From Coriobacteriaceae bacterium AF45-21 (lineage in GTDB: Bacteria; Actinomycetota; Coriobacteriia; Coriobacteriales; Coriobacteriaceae), in contig JAQCYU010000040.1 in the NCBI GenBank assembly GCA_027682925.1, forward strand, positions 1 to 13,817: 13,817 nucleotides of DNA, read 5' to 3'. Every line of letters begins with the position of its first letter. Positions within the stretch are counted from its first letter, which is position 1. This document shows, in pieces, positions 1 to 7,487 of the stretch. The notes beneath the pieces were generated by a model. It was not told where the DNA came from and searched no databases. It saw nothing but the letters and a program-made list of their open reading frames with translations. Position numbers and translations under genes: made by a program.

Positions 1-120
1 GCAGGGACGTTCGGCCGTGCGCGGGCGCCCGGTCGGCGGCCCGTTCTGGGCGCGCCTCAATCGTAGCCCGAGACGGGCCCGGGCTGACAATTTCGACTGT
101 AATGGACGTACTTAAATGAG
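1..120. other. Left edge, no assignable gene
   Basis: I see no gene I can support here. Frame 1 from the window edge is open for 21 codons (ending RRPVLGAPQS) and stops at TAG 64-66. It could be the arginine/proline-rich tail of a gene lying mostly outside the window, but there is too little to name it. A GC-rich stem (AGCCCG pairing with CGGGCT, about 65-85) follows but has no T-run. Bases 104-123 (GGACGTACTTAAATGAGTGG) are a 20-base repeat found again at 1491-1510. Confidence 0.3.
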
Positions 121-288
121 TGGTCTCGTGAGTTTGTGGGCGAGGCGGGCGCTCGATACAAGGTGCGTGTCGTGGACACATGAGGCATGACGGAGGAGGA
201 GCTTCCCGGAACCTTTGAGGGCAAGTTCCGCATCGATCTCCCAAGTAAGCAGTATATGATGCTTCGCCTGACCAAATTAGAGGCGTAA
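121..288 (+). pseudogene. 3' remnant of a probable glycoside hydrolase (DUF5605-like C-terminus)
   Basis: In one frame the region reads SREFVGEAGARYKVRVVDT, then an in-frame TGA at 181-183, then GMTEEELPGTFEGKFRIDL and PSKQYMMLRLTKLEA, with TAA at 286-288. The pattern 'YKV.VVDTwgMT...GTF.GKF.I.LPsk.YM.LRL' resembles, from memory, the beta-sandwich that closes DUF4038/DUF5605 glycoside hydrolases, where a tryptophan is expected at the TGA; a TGG-to-TGA change would explain it. ATG 187 has GAGG-rich sequence only downstream of it, so I do not read the 33-codon ORF 187-288 as an independent gene. The 5' side is replaced by the repeat at 104-123, so only the last ~55 codons survive. The family assignment is inference and needs a profile search. 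Confidence 0.45.
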
Positions 289-324
289 AACAGAGATAAT
301 CGGCTCCGGGTGTGACTTGCTGCA

Positions 325-359
325 CGACCATCGCAGGGGGGTGGCCCCTGTGATGGTCG
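325..359. repeat. 15-bp stem hairpin upstream of the ROK gene
   Basis: The left arm CGACCATCGCAGGGG (325-339) pairs with CCCCTGTGATGGTCG (345-359) around a 5-base loop, with one G-U pair. It is a very stable RNA hairpin lying between the hydrolase remnant and the ROK kinase start. There is no T-run after it on the + strand, so it is not a canonical intrinsic terminator. It could be an RNA-stabilising structure or a degenerate terminator of the lost upstream gene. Confidence 0.6.
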
Positions 360-399
360 CGGCGATGCGCGTCCGGGGCTACGCTTGTAAGGAGTGAAC

Positions 400-1311
400 A
401 TGCAGGAGTTTTTTGGAATCGATGTGGGCGGTACGGCCGTTAAATGGGCTGTGCTGGGCGAGGATTTTTCCATCCGCGAGCGCGGAAGCCTGCCGATGGG
501 CTTTACCACGGCTGATGAGACGGTCGCGGCGCTGATCTCGCTCGTCGAGCCGTATCGCGAGCGCGTGAGCGCCGTGGGCGTGAGTGCGCCCGGCGGCATC
601 TACGAGGGAGATGTCACAGGAACGATCCATCGCGGTGGTGCGCTCACGTTTATGGATGGCTGTCCGCTCGGAAAGCTCATGCGCGAGGCTCTGGGGGTGC
701 CGATTGCCGTCAATAACGACGGTAGGTGCTGTGCACTCGGTGAGTATGCGGCTGGCGCTCTGCGCGGGACGCGTTTTGGCGTGGTGCTCGCTATCGGCAC
801 GGGCATCGGCGGCGGTATCGTCATCGACGGCAAGGTCCTGCGCGGCGCGCACTGCTTTGCAGGCGAGTTTAGCTTCTTGCGCAACGATGTCACGACTGCT
901 GCGAGCATGGAAAACTCCTTTGCGGGTTCGGGCGGTTGGCGTGCGCTCCGCGATGCCGCCGTTGCCGAGAAGGGCCTGCCTGCGGATTCTCCGGTGGACG
1001 GCCGCCGCGTCTTTGAGTGGATCGCGGATGGCGACATGGCGGGACAGCGCGCGCTCGACCGCTACGCTCACGCATTTGACGGACAGCTCATCAACCTGCA
1101 GGCCGTGCTCGACCCCGAGGTCTTTGTGATCGCAGGCGGCATCTCGTGCCATCCCGAGCTCGTCGATGCCCTGCGTGCGCAGATGCCGCTGGCCCTCTCG
1201 AGTTACGAAGGGACCCTTGCCGGCATTCCTGTGCCGCAGATAAAGGCGGCCGAGCTCGGCAACGACGCCAACCTTTACGGTGCTGTCCAGGAGGCCATGC
1301 GCCTGGTGTAG
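400..1311 (+). CDS. ROK-family sugar kinase (possible beta-glucoside kinase)
   Basis: A 303-residue cytoplasmic ROK (repressor/ORF/kinase) protein without an N-terminal HTH, so it is a kinase rather than a regulator. The phosphate-binding loop is at residues 6-15 (GIDVGGTAVK). The catalytic Asp is D107 in VNNDGRCCALGE. The second ATP loop is LAIGTGIGGGIVIDGK, followed by GAHCFAGEFSF, where glucokinases normally have GExGH. The cysteine-rich zinc motif of glucokinase and many ROK proteins is missing. Loss of the His/zinc signature and the 'DVGGTAVK' start resemble BglK-type beta-glucoside kinases, which phosphorylate cellobiose and similar disaccharides; that substrate is inference. Start: AAGGAG at 389-394 sits 5 bases before ATG 400, which is better than GTG 394. 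The gene appears monocistronic, with repeats downstream. A GH1 6-phospho-beta-glucosidase, the matching enzyme, lies 11 kb away in the same window. Confidence 0.85.
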   Translation: MQEFFGIDVGGTAVKWAVLGEDFSIRERGSLPMGFTTADETVAALISLVEPYRERVSAVGVSAPGGIYEGDVTGTIHRGGALTFMDGCPLGKLMREALGVPIAVNNDGRCCALGEYAAGALRGTRFGVVLAIGTGIGGGIVIDGKVLRGAHCFAGEFSFLRNDVTTAASMENSFAGSGGWRALRDAAVAEKGLPADSPVDGRRVFEWIADGDMAGQRALDRYAHAFDGQLINLQAVLDPEVFVIAGGISCHPELVDALRAQMPLALSSYEGTLAGIPVPQIKAAELGNDANLYGAVQEAMRLV

Positions 1312-1326
1312 CGCATTGGACATAAT

Positions 1327-1446
1327 CATTGGGGACGTTCTTGTTTGACTAGTCGTTTAAGAACGTCCCCAATGGCTACCCACAGAATGAGAGTGGATAA
1401 TCTCCCGTTTTTGGCCTGCATACAGGCTCAAAGTGGGAGATTATCC
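1327..1446 (+). repeat. Double-hairpin repeat element, copy 1
   Basis: Hairpin A: arm CATTGGGGACGTTCTT (1327-1342) pairs perfectly with 1359-1374 over a 16-base loop. A 20-base spacer (1375-1394) follows. Hairpin B: arm GGATAATCTCCC (1395-1406) pairs perfectly with 1435-1446, and its 28-base loop contains a smaller GCCTG/CAGGC stem. A second copy with the same order and spacer length lies at 7488-7614. The element codes for nothing I can see and no transposase is nearby; it resembles REP/MITE-type intergenic elements. Confidence 0.85.
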
Positions 1447-1490
1447 GCTCTCGTCATTTGATTGGCACTTGCGTCACTTGCACTCATTGG

Positions 1491-1521
1491 GGACGTACTT
1501 AAATGAGTGGCAGTTGGGGAC
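1491..1521 (+). repeat. Short GGGGAC-family repeat units
   Basis: GGACGTACTTAAATGAGTGG (1491-1510) is identical to 104-123. It is preceded by CATTGG, giving the GGGGAC head at 1489-1494, and followed by a second unit TTGGGGACACTCC (GGGGAC at 1516-1521). The second unit recurs as CTGGGGACACTCC near 7469. These look like half-elements (single arms) of the palindromic repeats at 1327 and 7488. Confidence 0.7.
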
Positions 1522-1634
1522 ACTCCTTGCCGAGCTGCAAGCCGTGCGCGCCCCTTCTGGGCCTTGCGGCTCAAAATCGGTTTACGCCGTGGGCTGTTGG
1601 GGTCAAATTAGCGACATTTTGAGGATAGGTTCGA

Positions 1635-1660
1635 TATTAGGACTGGTTCTCTAATAGAAT
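1635..1660 (+). promoter_or_regulatory. Candidate operator/-10 region of the LuxR-type gene
   Basis: TATTAG (1635-1640) and CTAATA (1651-1656) form a perfect 6-bp inverted repeat with a 10-base spacer. The right half overlaps TAGAAT (1655-1660), which would serve as a -10 box about 43 bases before the start codon. No good -35 is visible at 17 bases. An operator for an autoregulating activator is possible; this is inference from symmetry and position only. Confidence 0.3.
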
Positions 1661-1686
1661 GAGTTTGCAGGCCATTAAGCGACTGC

Positions 1687-1697
1687 GGGGGGGGGGG
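1687..1697 (+). repeat. 11-G homopolymer in the translation start region
   Basis: A run of eleven G residues ends 5 bases before the ATG at 1703, where a Shine-Dalgarno would sit. The tract itself can pair with the CCUCC of 16S rRNA. Its length may be unreliable in this sequence, given the homopolymer errors elsewhere. Confidence 0.8.
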
Positions 1698-1702
1698 TAT
1701 TC

Positions 1703-3246
1703 ATGAAAGGTATGGGAGACACAACAGCGTATTTGCGTTGGGGCATTCGGGAGATTATATGCCTGGCGCTGTTCTATTTTACGTTTTTGGCTGGCGAGTA
1801 CCTCTTCGACATGCGCGTGGCCGAGTTTGTGCCGCCGAGCGAGGTTGCTACCTACGAGACCCTCATCGTCGGTGCGAGCGTAATCGGCTTTTTTGTGCGT
1901 CCTATTCTGTACTATCGCCGCCCCCGCGCGATCGATACGACGAGCGACATCACGGGCGTGCTGCTGGTGTCGGCATTGCTGCTGATGATTATGGCGGTTC
2001 GGTTTGAGGTGGTAATTGCCGGCGGTTTGATGGCGTGTTGCACGCTGGGCTACTGCGGATCGACCGCTCACGCCAACTTTGCGCGGCGCTTTGCGCGGAC
2101 GCCGTACTTGGCGCGCGCGGCGGCGCTTTCATATGCTCTGGGCGTCCTGCTTCAGGTGTTCAGCCACATGGTGATACCCGCGGGGATTCCGCAGCAGTTT
2201 GTTTTTGTTGCCTGTGCGGTCGCGCAGGTGGCGCTCCTCCACGGCGTCCGCCGTGCCAAGCTGCGCGGCGAATCTGAGTTTGGGCCTGAACCCGATATCT
2301 CCGAGCTTTCGGTGGATGCATCGGAGTTTGGCGCCAAATGGCGAAACGATCCCGAGTCAACGGCGGCTTTTCGGCGCGCCGTGGTGCGTCTGACGATTGC
2401 AACCGCCTGCCTTACCGGGGTGTTTGCCGCCCTCAATGCGGGGCTCACGATCTCGCACGCCGCCGGGTCCGTTGACTTGGGCGATTGGTCGCGCTTGCTG
2501 ATGGGCGTGAGCGCTCTGCTCGCCGGCGCCCTATTTGACCTGCGCGGGCGCTCGTGTATGAACATCATCATGACCTGCGCCGCCATGTTGTCCACGCTCT
2601 CATTCGCTGTGCTTATCACCGATGCCAACGGCGCCAACATACTTGCCGCCACCGTCATCTTCTATCTGGGTGCGGGCTTCTTCGTGGTGTTTTTCACGGC
2701 GAAGTTTGCCGCCATTTCGGTGTATGCGCATTGGTCGTATCTGTGGCCGTGTATGGGCCGCGTCATCAATAACGTTTGCGCGATGCTCGTGACGGCACCG
2801 GCGGTGGCGATTGTCTCGAGCCAGAACGTGCTGTTGGCAGTGGGCGTGGGGCTTGTACTGCTTGTGGGCATTGCGATCTCGCTGCTGGGACAGTCTGGGC
2901 ATCAGTCTATGACGTTGAAGTGCGCGGCGACCTGGCGTTTGCTGCTAGCGACCTTGGCACGGATCCCGTATCCGCCCAGAGCGAGCCCGCCCCCGCAGAG
3001 GTGCCGGAGTCCACACTCGACGAGCGTCTCGATACCTTCGCCGTCGCCTTTGAGCTTACGCAGCGCGAGCGCGATATTTTGGAGGCCTTGGTCGCATCGC
3101 GCGAGAGTGTTCAAGACATCGCCGCAACGCTCTTCCTTTCGCGCTCCACGCTTTACCGTCATATCGCCTCGATCAACAAAAAGACCGGCGCCTCCTCACG
3201 TGTGGCCCTCATCAACTTTTTCTGGTCCTGGGCGCCCAAGGACTAG
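1703..3246 (+). pseudogene. 12-TM membrane LuxR-family regulator, one frameshift
   Basis: The first 400 residues form an MFS-like membrane domain with about twelve hydrophobic segments, in two groups of six split by a charged loop (near RRAKLRGESEFGPEPDISEL). After a short acidic linker comes a LuxR-type HTH: LTQRERDILEALV, then VQDIAATLFLSRSTLYRHI, then INKKTGASSRVALINFF, ending at TAG 3244-3246. The two parts lie in different frames. The first frame runs on without function to 3271. Adding one base in the GGG at 2897-2899 gives SGASVYDVEVRGD and a continuous 514-residue protein, so I read it as one gene with a one-base deletion, probably a sequence error. Such fusions are common in Coriobacteriia and are thought to sense a ligand at the membrane; the signal is unknown. 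It stands alone, with a terminator at 3245. Confidence 0.8.
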
Positions 3247-3269
3247 CCCATTTGGGACGGGGCTTTTTT
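3245..3269 (+). terminator. Intrinsic terminator of the LuxR-type gene
   Basis: AGCCC (3245-3249) pairs with GGGCT (3260-3264), followed directly by a T-run at 3265-3269. The stem begins within the stop codon of the regulator gene. Confidence 0.75.
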
Positions 3270-3296
3270 AGCTGTTTTGGGCAGCCACTGCCAGCG

Positions 3297-3341
3297 CGAA
3301 CCACCACAAAGGGGACAGGCACCTTTGTGGTGGTTTTGACG
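3297..3341 (+). repeat. 45-bp hairpin repeat, copy 1
   Basis: Identical over 45 bases to 6201-6245 and in the same orientation. The arms AACCACCACAAAGG and CCTTTGTGGTGGTT are perfect 14-bp complements around a loop that includes the GGGGAC head. On the + strand it is followed by TTTTGAC, so it could also act as a weak terminator. It lies between the convergent ends of the LuxR-type gene and mgtA. Confidence 0.85.
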
Positions 3342-3356
3342 GGAGCGCCTGTGGAG

Positions 3357-6120
3357 TTACAGCAGTTCGCCGTGGCGGGCGATGTAGCGGCGCTTGGCCA
3401 GCTGGGTGAGTGCGATGTAGGCGGCGACGATGCTGACGAGCAGCGCGAAGAAGCTCGGCGGCAGCGGCATGAGGTCTAGCGCATCGGCGATGGGGCTTGC
3501 CGGCAGCCAGGTGACGAGTACCAGACCCAGCACGGTGAGAGCGCACAGTGCCGGCGCGGCGTGGTCGCGCGCGCTCGGCAGGCGCGGGGAGCGCAGCATG
3601 TGGATCACGAGCGTCTGCGACCACATGGACTCGACAAACCAACCGCTCTGGAAGAGCGCCGTAAAGGCCGCCATGCCTGCGACGTCGCCTACAGCGGCAA
3701 GCTCTGCCCAGCTTGAGCCCACGGCGGCGGGGCACACCACAAAGAAGAGCACGGCGAAAGTCACGATATCAAACAGTGAGCTCACGGGACCCAACTCGAG
3801 CATAAAGCCTTAATGGACGCGGCATCCCAGGCGCGCGGACGGGCGGTCCAGGCGTCGTCGACGGTGTCCCACGGCAGCGCGATGCACACGATCTCGTAGA
3901 CCAGCGACAGCAGCACCAACTGCAGAGCACTCATGGGCAAGAACGGCAAGAACAGGCTCGCGACGGTCACGGATAGCACGTTGCCAAAGTTGGAGCTCAC
4001 CGTGGTCTTGAGGTACTTGAGTAGGTTGCCGTAGGTGCGGCGGCCTCGATGATGCCGCGCTCGAGCACGCCCAGGTCCTTCTGGAGCAAGATGATATCGG
4101 CAGATTCCTTGGCAATGTCGACGGCCGAATCGACCGAGATGCCGCAATCGCTTGCACGCATGGCGGCGGCGTCGTTGATGCCATCGCCCATAAAGCCCAC
4201 GGTGTGGCCGAGCAGCTCGCGCATGACACGCACCAGACGCGCCTTCTGCAGCGGCGAGAGCTTGGCGAAGAGGTGGGTGTTCTCGGCGCGCTCGGCAAGT
4301 TCGGCGTCATCGAGCGCATCGATCTCGGAGCCCAGCAAGACGTTGCTCGCGTCGATACCGATCTGTTCGCAGACGGTGGCCGCGACGCGGTCGTTGTCGC
4401 CGGTCAGGACCTTGACTGCCACGCCCTTGGCCTCGAGGGTGGCGATGGCGCCCACGGCACTTGCTTTGGGCGGATCGAGGAAGGCCAAAAAGCCCATCAG
4501 CACCATGTCGCACTCGTCGGCAATGCCAAACTCGCCCACGCAGCGCGGATTGGTCTTCTGCGCCACGGCAATCACGCGCAGGCCCTCGGCATTGAGCCCG
4601 GCGACCTGCTGGCGAATCTGGGCGAGCTTATCTTCGGTGAGCGGCTGGGCGGCACCATCGACTTCGACAAAGGAGCAGATCTCGAGCATTTCCTCGGCAG
4701 CTCCTTTGGTAACCATCTGGGTTTTACCCTGGGCGTCGGCGACAACTACGCTCAGGCGACGGCGCGAGAAATCGAAGGGCACCTCGTCCACCTTGGTATA
4801 GCGGTCGCGCAGGCTCTGGCCCAGCATGGAATCGGGTGCTGCTGCCGAGGGCGTCACATCGGCGCGGTAGATGACGGCCAGGTCGATAAGGTTCTTGAGG
4901 CCAGTCTGGAAGAAGCTGTTCAAAAACGCATGGCGCAGTACGCGCACGTCCTCGTTGCCGTCGGTGTTGAGGTAGCGCTCGAGCACGATGCGGTCTTCGG
5001 TGAGGGTGCCGGTCTTGTCGCAGCACAGGACGTCCATCGCGCCGAGGTTTTGGATCGCCGGCAGTTCCTTGACGATAACCTGGCGACGGGCGAGGTCCTT
5101 GGCGCCCTGCGACAGGCTCGTGGTCACGATGACGGGGAGCATCTGCGGCGTGATGCCCACGGCCACGCTCGTGGCGAATAGCAGCGCGTCGATGACGTTG
5201 CCCTTGGTGGCGGCGTTGATGGCAAAGACGGCCGGCGCCATAACGAGCATGAGGCGTACGAGCAGCATGGAGACGCTCGAGACGCCGCGGTCAAACGCGC
5301 TCTTCTCGCCGCGCCCGTTGAGCATCTTGGCGATGCCGCCAGGTAGGTGTCCGAGCCGGTGGCAACGACGAGCGCCATGGCGGTGCCGTTTTGCACGGAG
5401 GTGCCGGTAAAGACGATGTTCTTGCAGGCAGAGAGTGGCAGCGCGGGGCCGTCGGCGCCCTCGACGGCCGTGGCGGCAGCGGTCTTCTCGACGGCCTCGC
5501 TCTCGCCGGTGAGCGCGGATTCGATCACAAACAGATCGCGCGCGGTGATGATGCGGGCGTCGGCCGGCACCATATCGCCGGCAGAGAGGCGGATCACATC
5601 GCCGGGGACGAGCTCGTCGAAGGGGATCTCGAGGCGCTCGCCATCGCGCAGGGCACAGCAGGTGTTGGAGACCAGGTCCTTGAGGGCCTCGGCCGCATTG
5701 CCGCTGCGGGCTTCCTGGATAAACTTCATGCCGCCCGATACCAGCAGCATGATGCCGATAACGATGACCGTGGAGGGGTCACGCTGCAGCTCGGGCGCGG
5801 CGAGCACGTCGATGTAGAGCGAGACCAGCGCGAGCGCGGCGAGGATGCCGGCGAAGGGGTCGATGAACGCGTCGGCGATGCGGCGGGCGAGTGTCTTGGT
5901 CGGCGCATCGATGGTGTTGGGGCCGATGGCGTCTAGGCGCTCGGCGGCGTGCTCGGTACAGTCCGCCGGCCCTGGCGTCAAGCAGCACGAGGGCGTCCTC
6001 GGCGCTATGGGTGGCGGCGAATATGGTGTTCTTGGACAGGCCGGTGTGAGCGGCAGGGCGCGCCGTGCGGCGGCGCTTGGAGATAGCTTCGAGTACCGTG
6101 GCGGTTTTGAGCATCAGCAT
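3357..6120 (-). pseudogene. Mg2+-importing P-type ATPase (MgtA/MgtB), four frameshifts
   Basis: A P3B-type ATPase that imports Mg2+ across the membrane. In order: N-terminal region with GLTEHAAERLDAIGPN; TM1-2; actuator with SALTGESEAVEK; TM3-4 with GITPQMLPVIV; the phosphorylated Asp at about residue 368 in CCDKTGTLTED; nucleotide domain with VTKGAAEEML; hinge with KVLTGDNDRVA and GFMGDGINDAAAMRASD; and the class signature [27 protein letters not shown], then the C-terminal helices. The frame changes at about 5958 (one base too many) and at 5340, 4044 and 3806 (one too few, in CC, CC and AAA runs on the + strand). Correcting all four gives exactly 921 residues, close to E. coli MgtA (898), so sequence error is likelier than decay. 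Start: GGAGG at 6126-6130, 5 bases from ATG 6120. Confidence 0.9.
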
Positions 6121-6200
6121 AGGGTCCTCCTTGATGAAGGGAGTTAGCGTACGTGTCGTATTTGCTTCAAAAAACCTAGATGTCGCTCACGTCATGCTCT

Positions 6201-6245
6201 CGAACCACCACAAAGGGGACAGGCACCTTTGTGGTGGTTTTGACG
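6201..6245 (+). repeat. 45-bp hairpin repeat, copy 2
   Basis: Exact direct copy of 3297-3341, with the same 14-bp arms and loop. It lies between the small ORF at 6261-6332 and the start of mgtA. On the mgtA-coding strand it would therefore form a hairpin in the 5' leader, about 80 bases before the start codon. Confidence 0.85.
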
Positions 6246-6260
6246 ATCGGTTCGTGGCGC

Positions 6261-6332
6261 TTATGCGTGTGCGGAATCCTCGCGGCGTGCCGAGGGCGAC
6301 ATGCAGGTTTTTCGACTATGACTGCCTTCCAT
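6261..6332 (-). CDS. Candidate 23-residue leader peptide upstream of mgtA
   Basis: A short ORF with a textbook ribosome binding site: AAGGAGGT (complement of 6338-6345) lies 5 bases before ATG 6332, the strongest Shine-Dalgarno in the region. The product starts MEGSHSRKTC, is basic and Ser/Arg-rich, and ends at TAA 6261-6263. It ends 140 bases before mgtA on the same strand, with a strong hairpin (6201-6245) in between. Leader peptides that couple translation to transcription are known for Salmonella mgtA (the proline-rich MgtL). This one lacks a proline run, so a shared mechanism is only a guess. It could instead be the 5' fragment of a decayed gene. I know no homologue. Confidence 0.45.
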   Translation of the reverse strand: MEGSHSRKTCMSPSARREDSAHA

Positions 6333-6363
6333 GGCACACCTCCTTAAGGCCGAGCGCTGCGCG

Positions 6364-6390
6364 TTTTGGGTATCTCGTACCCGTTACAAT
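6364..6390 (+). promoter_or_regulatory. Possible promoter upstream of pyrE
   Basis: TACAAT (6385-6390) is a good -10 box. The only -35 candidate, TTTTGG (6364-6369), is poor and 15 bases away. If used, it leaves a leader of about 160 bases before pyrE. Weak call. The rest of 6121-6556, besides this, the repeat and the small ORF, shows nothing I can assign. Confidence 0.3.
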
Positions 6391-6556
6391 CCGCCCGTAT
6401 TCTTGATGAGGGGGTTTGCCGTGTCAACCCCAATGTTTGGAAAACCATTGCCCCTGACAAAGCCTTTACAGAATGCCGAGGCCCCAAAGCGCGCCCGCAA
6501 CGCGCCCTGCCTGCGCTAAACTGGAAGGCACGTACGCGATTACGAGAGGAGCCCGC

Positions 6557-7236
6557 ATGGAGGCTTACAAGCAAGAGTTCATCAAGTTCATGGTTGAGTC
6601 CGACGTTCTTAAGTTCGGCAGCTTTACGCTCAAGAGCGGCCGTCAGTCCCCGTTCTTTATGAATGCTGGCGCTTACGTGACGGGCTACCAGCTCAAGAAG
6701 CTGGGCGAGTATTACGCCCAGGCAATCCACGATAACTTTGGCGACGACTTTGACGTGCTGTTTGGACCGGCCTACAAGGGTATTCCGCTGGCCGTCGTGA
6801 CCGCAATTGCCTACCACGAGTTGTACGGCAAGGAGGTCAAGTACTGCTGCGATCGCAAGGAGGCCAAGGACCACGGCGCTGACAAGGGCAACCTGCTGGG
6901 CTACGAGCCCCAGGACGGCGACCGCGTGGTCATGGTCGAGGACGTCACCACCAGCGGTAAGTCCATCGACGAGACTATCCCAAGGTCAAGGCTGCTGCCG
7001 ATGTCGAGATCAAGGGCCTGATTGTGTCCCTCAACCGCATGGAGGTCGGCAAGGGTGGCGTGACCACCGCGCAGAAGGAGATCGAGGCCAAGTACGGTTT
7101 CCCCGTCGCGAGCATCGTCTCCATGGCTGAGGTCGTCGAGACCCTCTACAACCACGAGATCGACGGCAAAGTCGTCATCGACGACGAGCTCAAGACCGCC
7201 ATCGACGCCTACTACGAGCAGTACGGCGTCAAGTAG
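6557..7236 (+). pseudogene. pyrE: Orotate phosphoribosyltransferase, one frameshift
   Basis: PyrE joins orotate to PRPP to make orotidine 5'-phosphate, the fifth step of pyrimidine synthesis, in the cytoplasm. Visible motifs are FGSFTLKSGRQSPFFMNAG near the start, the FGPAYKGIPL segment, the catalytic loop CDRKEAKDHG, and the PRPP-binding motif VVMVEDVTTSGKS. After DETI the frame is lost at CCC 6979-6981. One extra C restores DETIPKVKAAADVEIKGL, and the second part then runs to TAG 7234-7236, giving a 226-residue protein of normal family size. A one-base homopolymer error is the simplest reading, since this is a core biosynthetic gene. Start: AGAGGAG at 6545-6551, 5 bases before ATG 6557. No other pyr genes are in the window, so it appears to be transcribed alone. 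Confidence 0.92.
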
Positions 7237-7251
7237 GTTCCGCCTCCGTTA

Positions 7252-7279
7252 GTTACGCGGTTTTACCAAACCGCGTAAC
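7252..7279 (+). terminator. Perfect 12-bp hairpin after pyrE
   Basis: GTTACGCGGTTT (7252-7263) pairs with AAACCGCGTAAC (7268-7279) around the loop TACC, 16 bases after the pyrE stop codon. The position suits transcription termination. No T-run follows, so it may be a Rho-independent variant or only a 3'-stabilising structure. Confidence 0.5.
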
Positions 7280-7292
7280 GGCTCGACGCTGC

Positions 7293-7391
7293 AAACCCGC
7301 CAGAGCGGCAATCTGCCTTTCAACTTCGGCGGCATGACCAGAAGGTCAATGCCGCCTCGTTTCAAGGCACCTTGCTCGCTCTGGCGGGTTT
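7293..7391. repeat. Nested 99-base palindrome
   Basis: The outer arms AAACCCGCCAGAGCG (7293-7307) and CGCTCTGGCGGGTTT (7377-7391) are perfect 15-bp complements. Inside lie a TGCCTT/AAGGCA pair and an inner stem GGCGGCATGACC (7328-7339) with GGTCAATGCCGCC (7344-7356) around AGAA, with one bulged base. The whole stretch can fold into one long interrupted hairpin. TTTT after the outer arm on the + strand (7389-7392) makes the outside look terminator-like on that side. Confidence 0.75.
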
Positions 7392-7487
7392 TCGCTGTCG
7401 CTACCAAAACATCGGCGTTGTCCTGGTCCAGATGCGGCACTTGGGGACGTTCCTTTTCTGCCGACACCTGGGGACACTCCTGATGTA

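Larger units (their letters stand above)
1312..1634. other. Intergenic region with palindromic repeats
   Basis: Between the ROK gene and the LuxR-type gene I see no credible coding sequence. The region holds a double-hairpin element (1327-1446), a repeat of 104-123 at 1491-1510, and a further GGGGAC unit (1516-1521, TTGGGGACACTCC). The part from 1530 to 1634 contains GC-rich sequence without an evident structure. Confidence 0.6.

Noticed and set aside
379..1329. Minus-strand ORF of 316 codons
   Set aside because: It is antisense to the ROK kinase, with no family features.
1433..1654. 73-codon ORF on the + strand
   Set aside because: It starts inside hairpin B of the repeat, crosses two further repeat units, and has no ribosome binding site or recognisable protein pattern.
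3357..6120. mgtA read as four or five separate small genes
   Set aside because: The fragments are collinear parts of one P-type ATPase, and single-base corrections join them to exactly 921 codons.
3297..6245. Composite transposon carrying mgtA
   Set aside because: The flanking 45-bp repeats carry no transposase and no target duplication is evident.
6331..6519. 62-codon + strand ORF before pyrE
   Set aside because: No ribosome binding site; it lies opposite the strong SD of the minus-strand small ORF and has no protein-like pattern.
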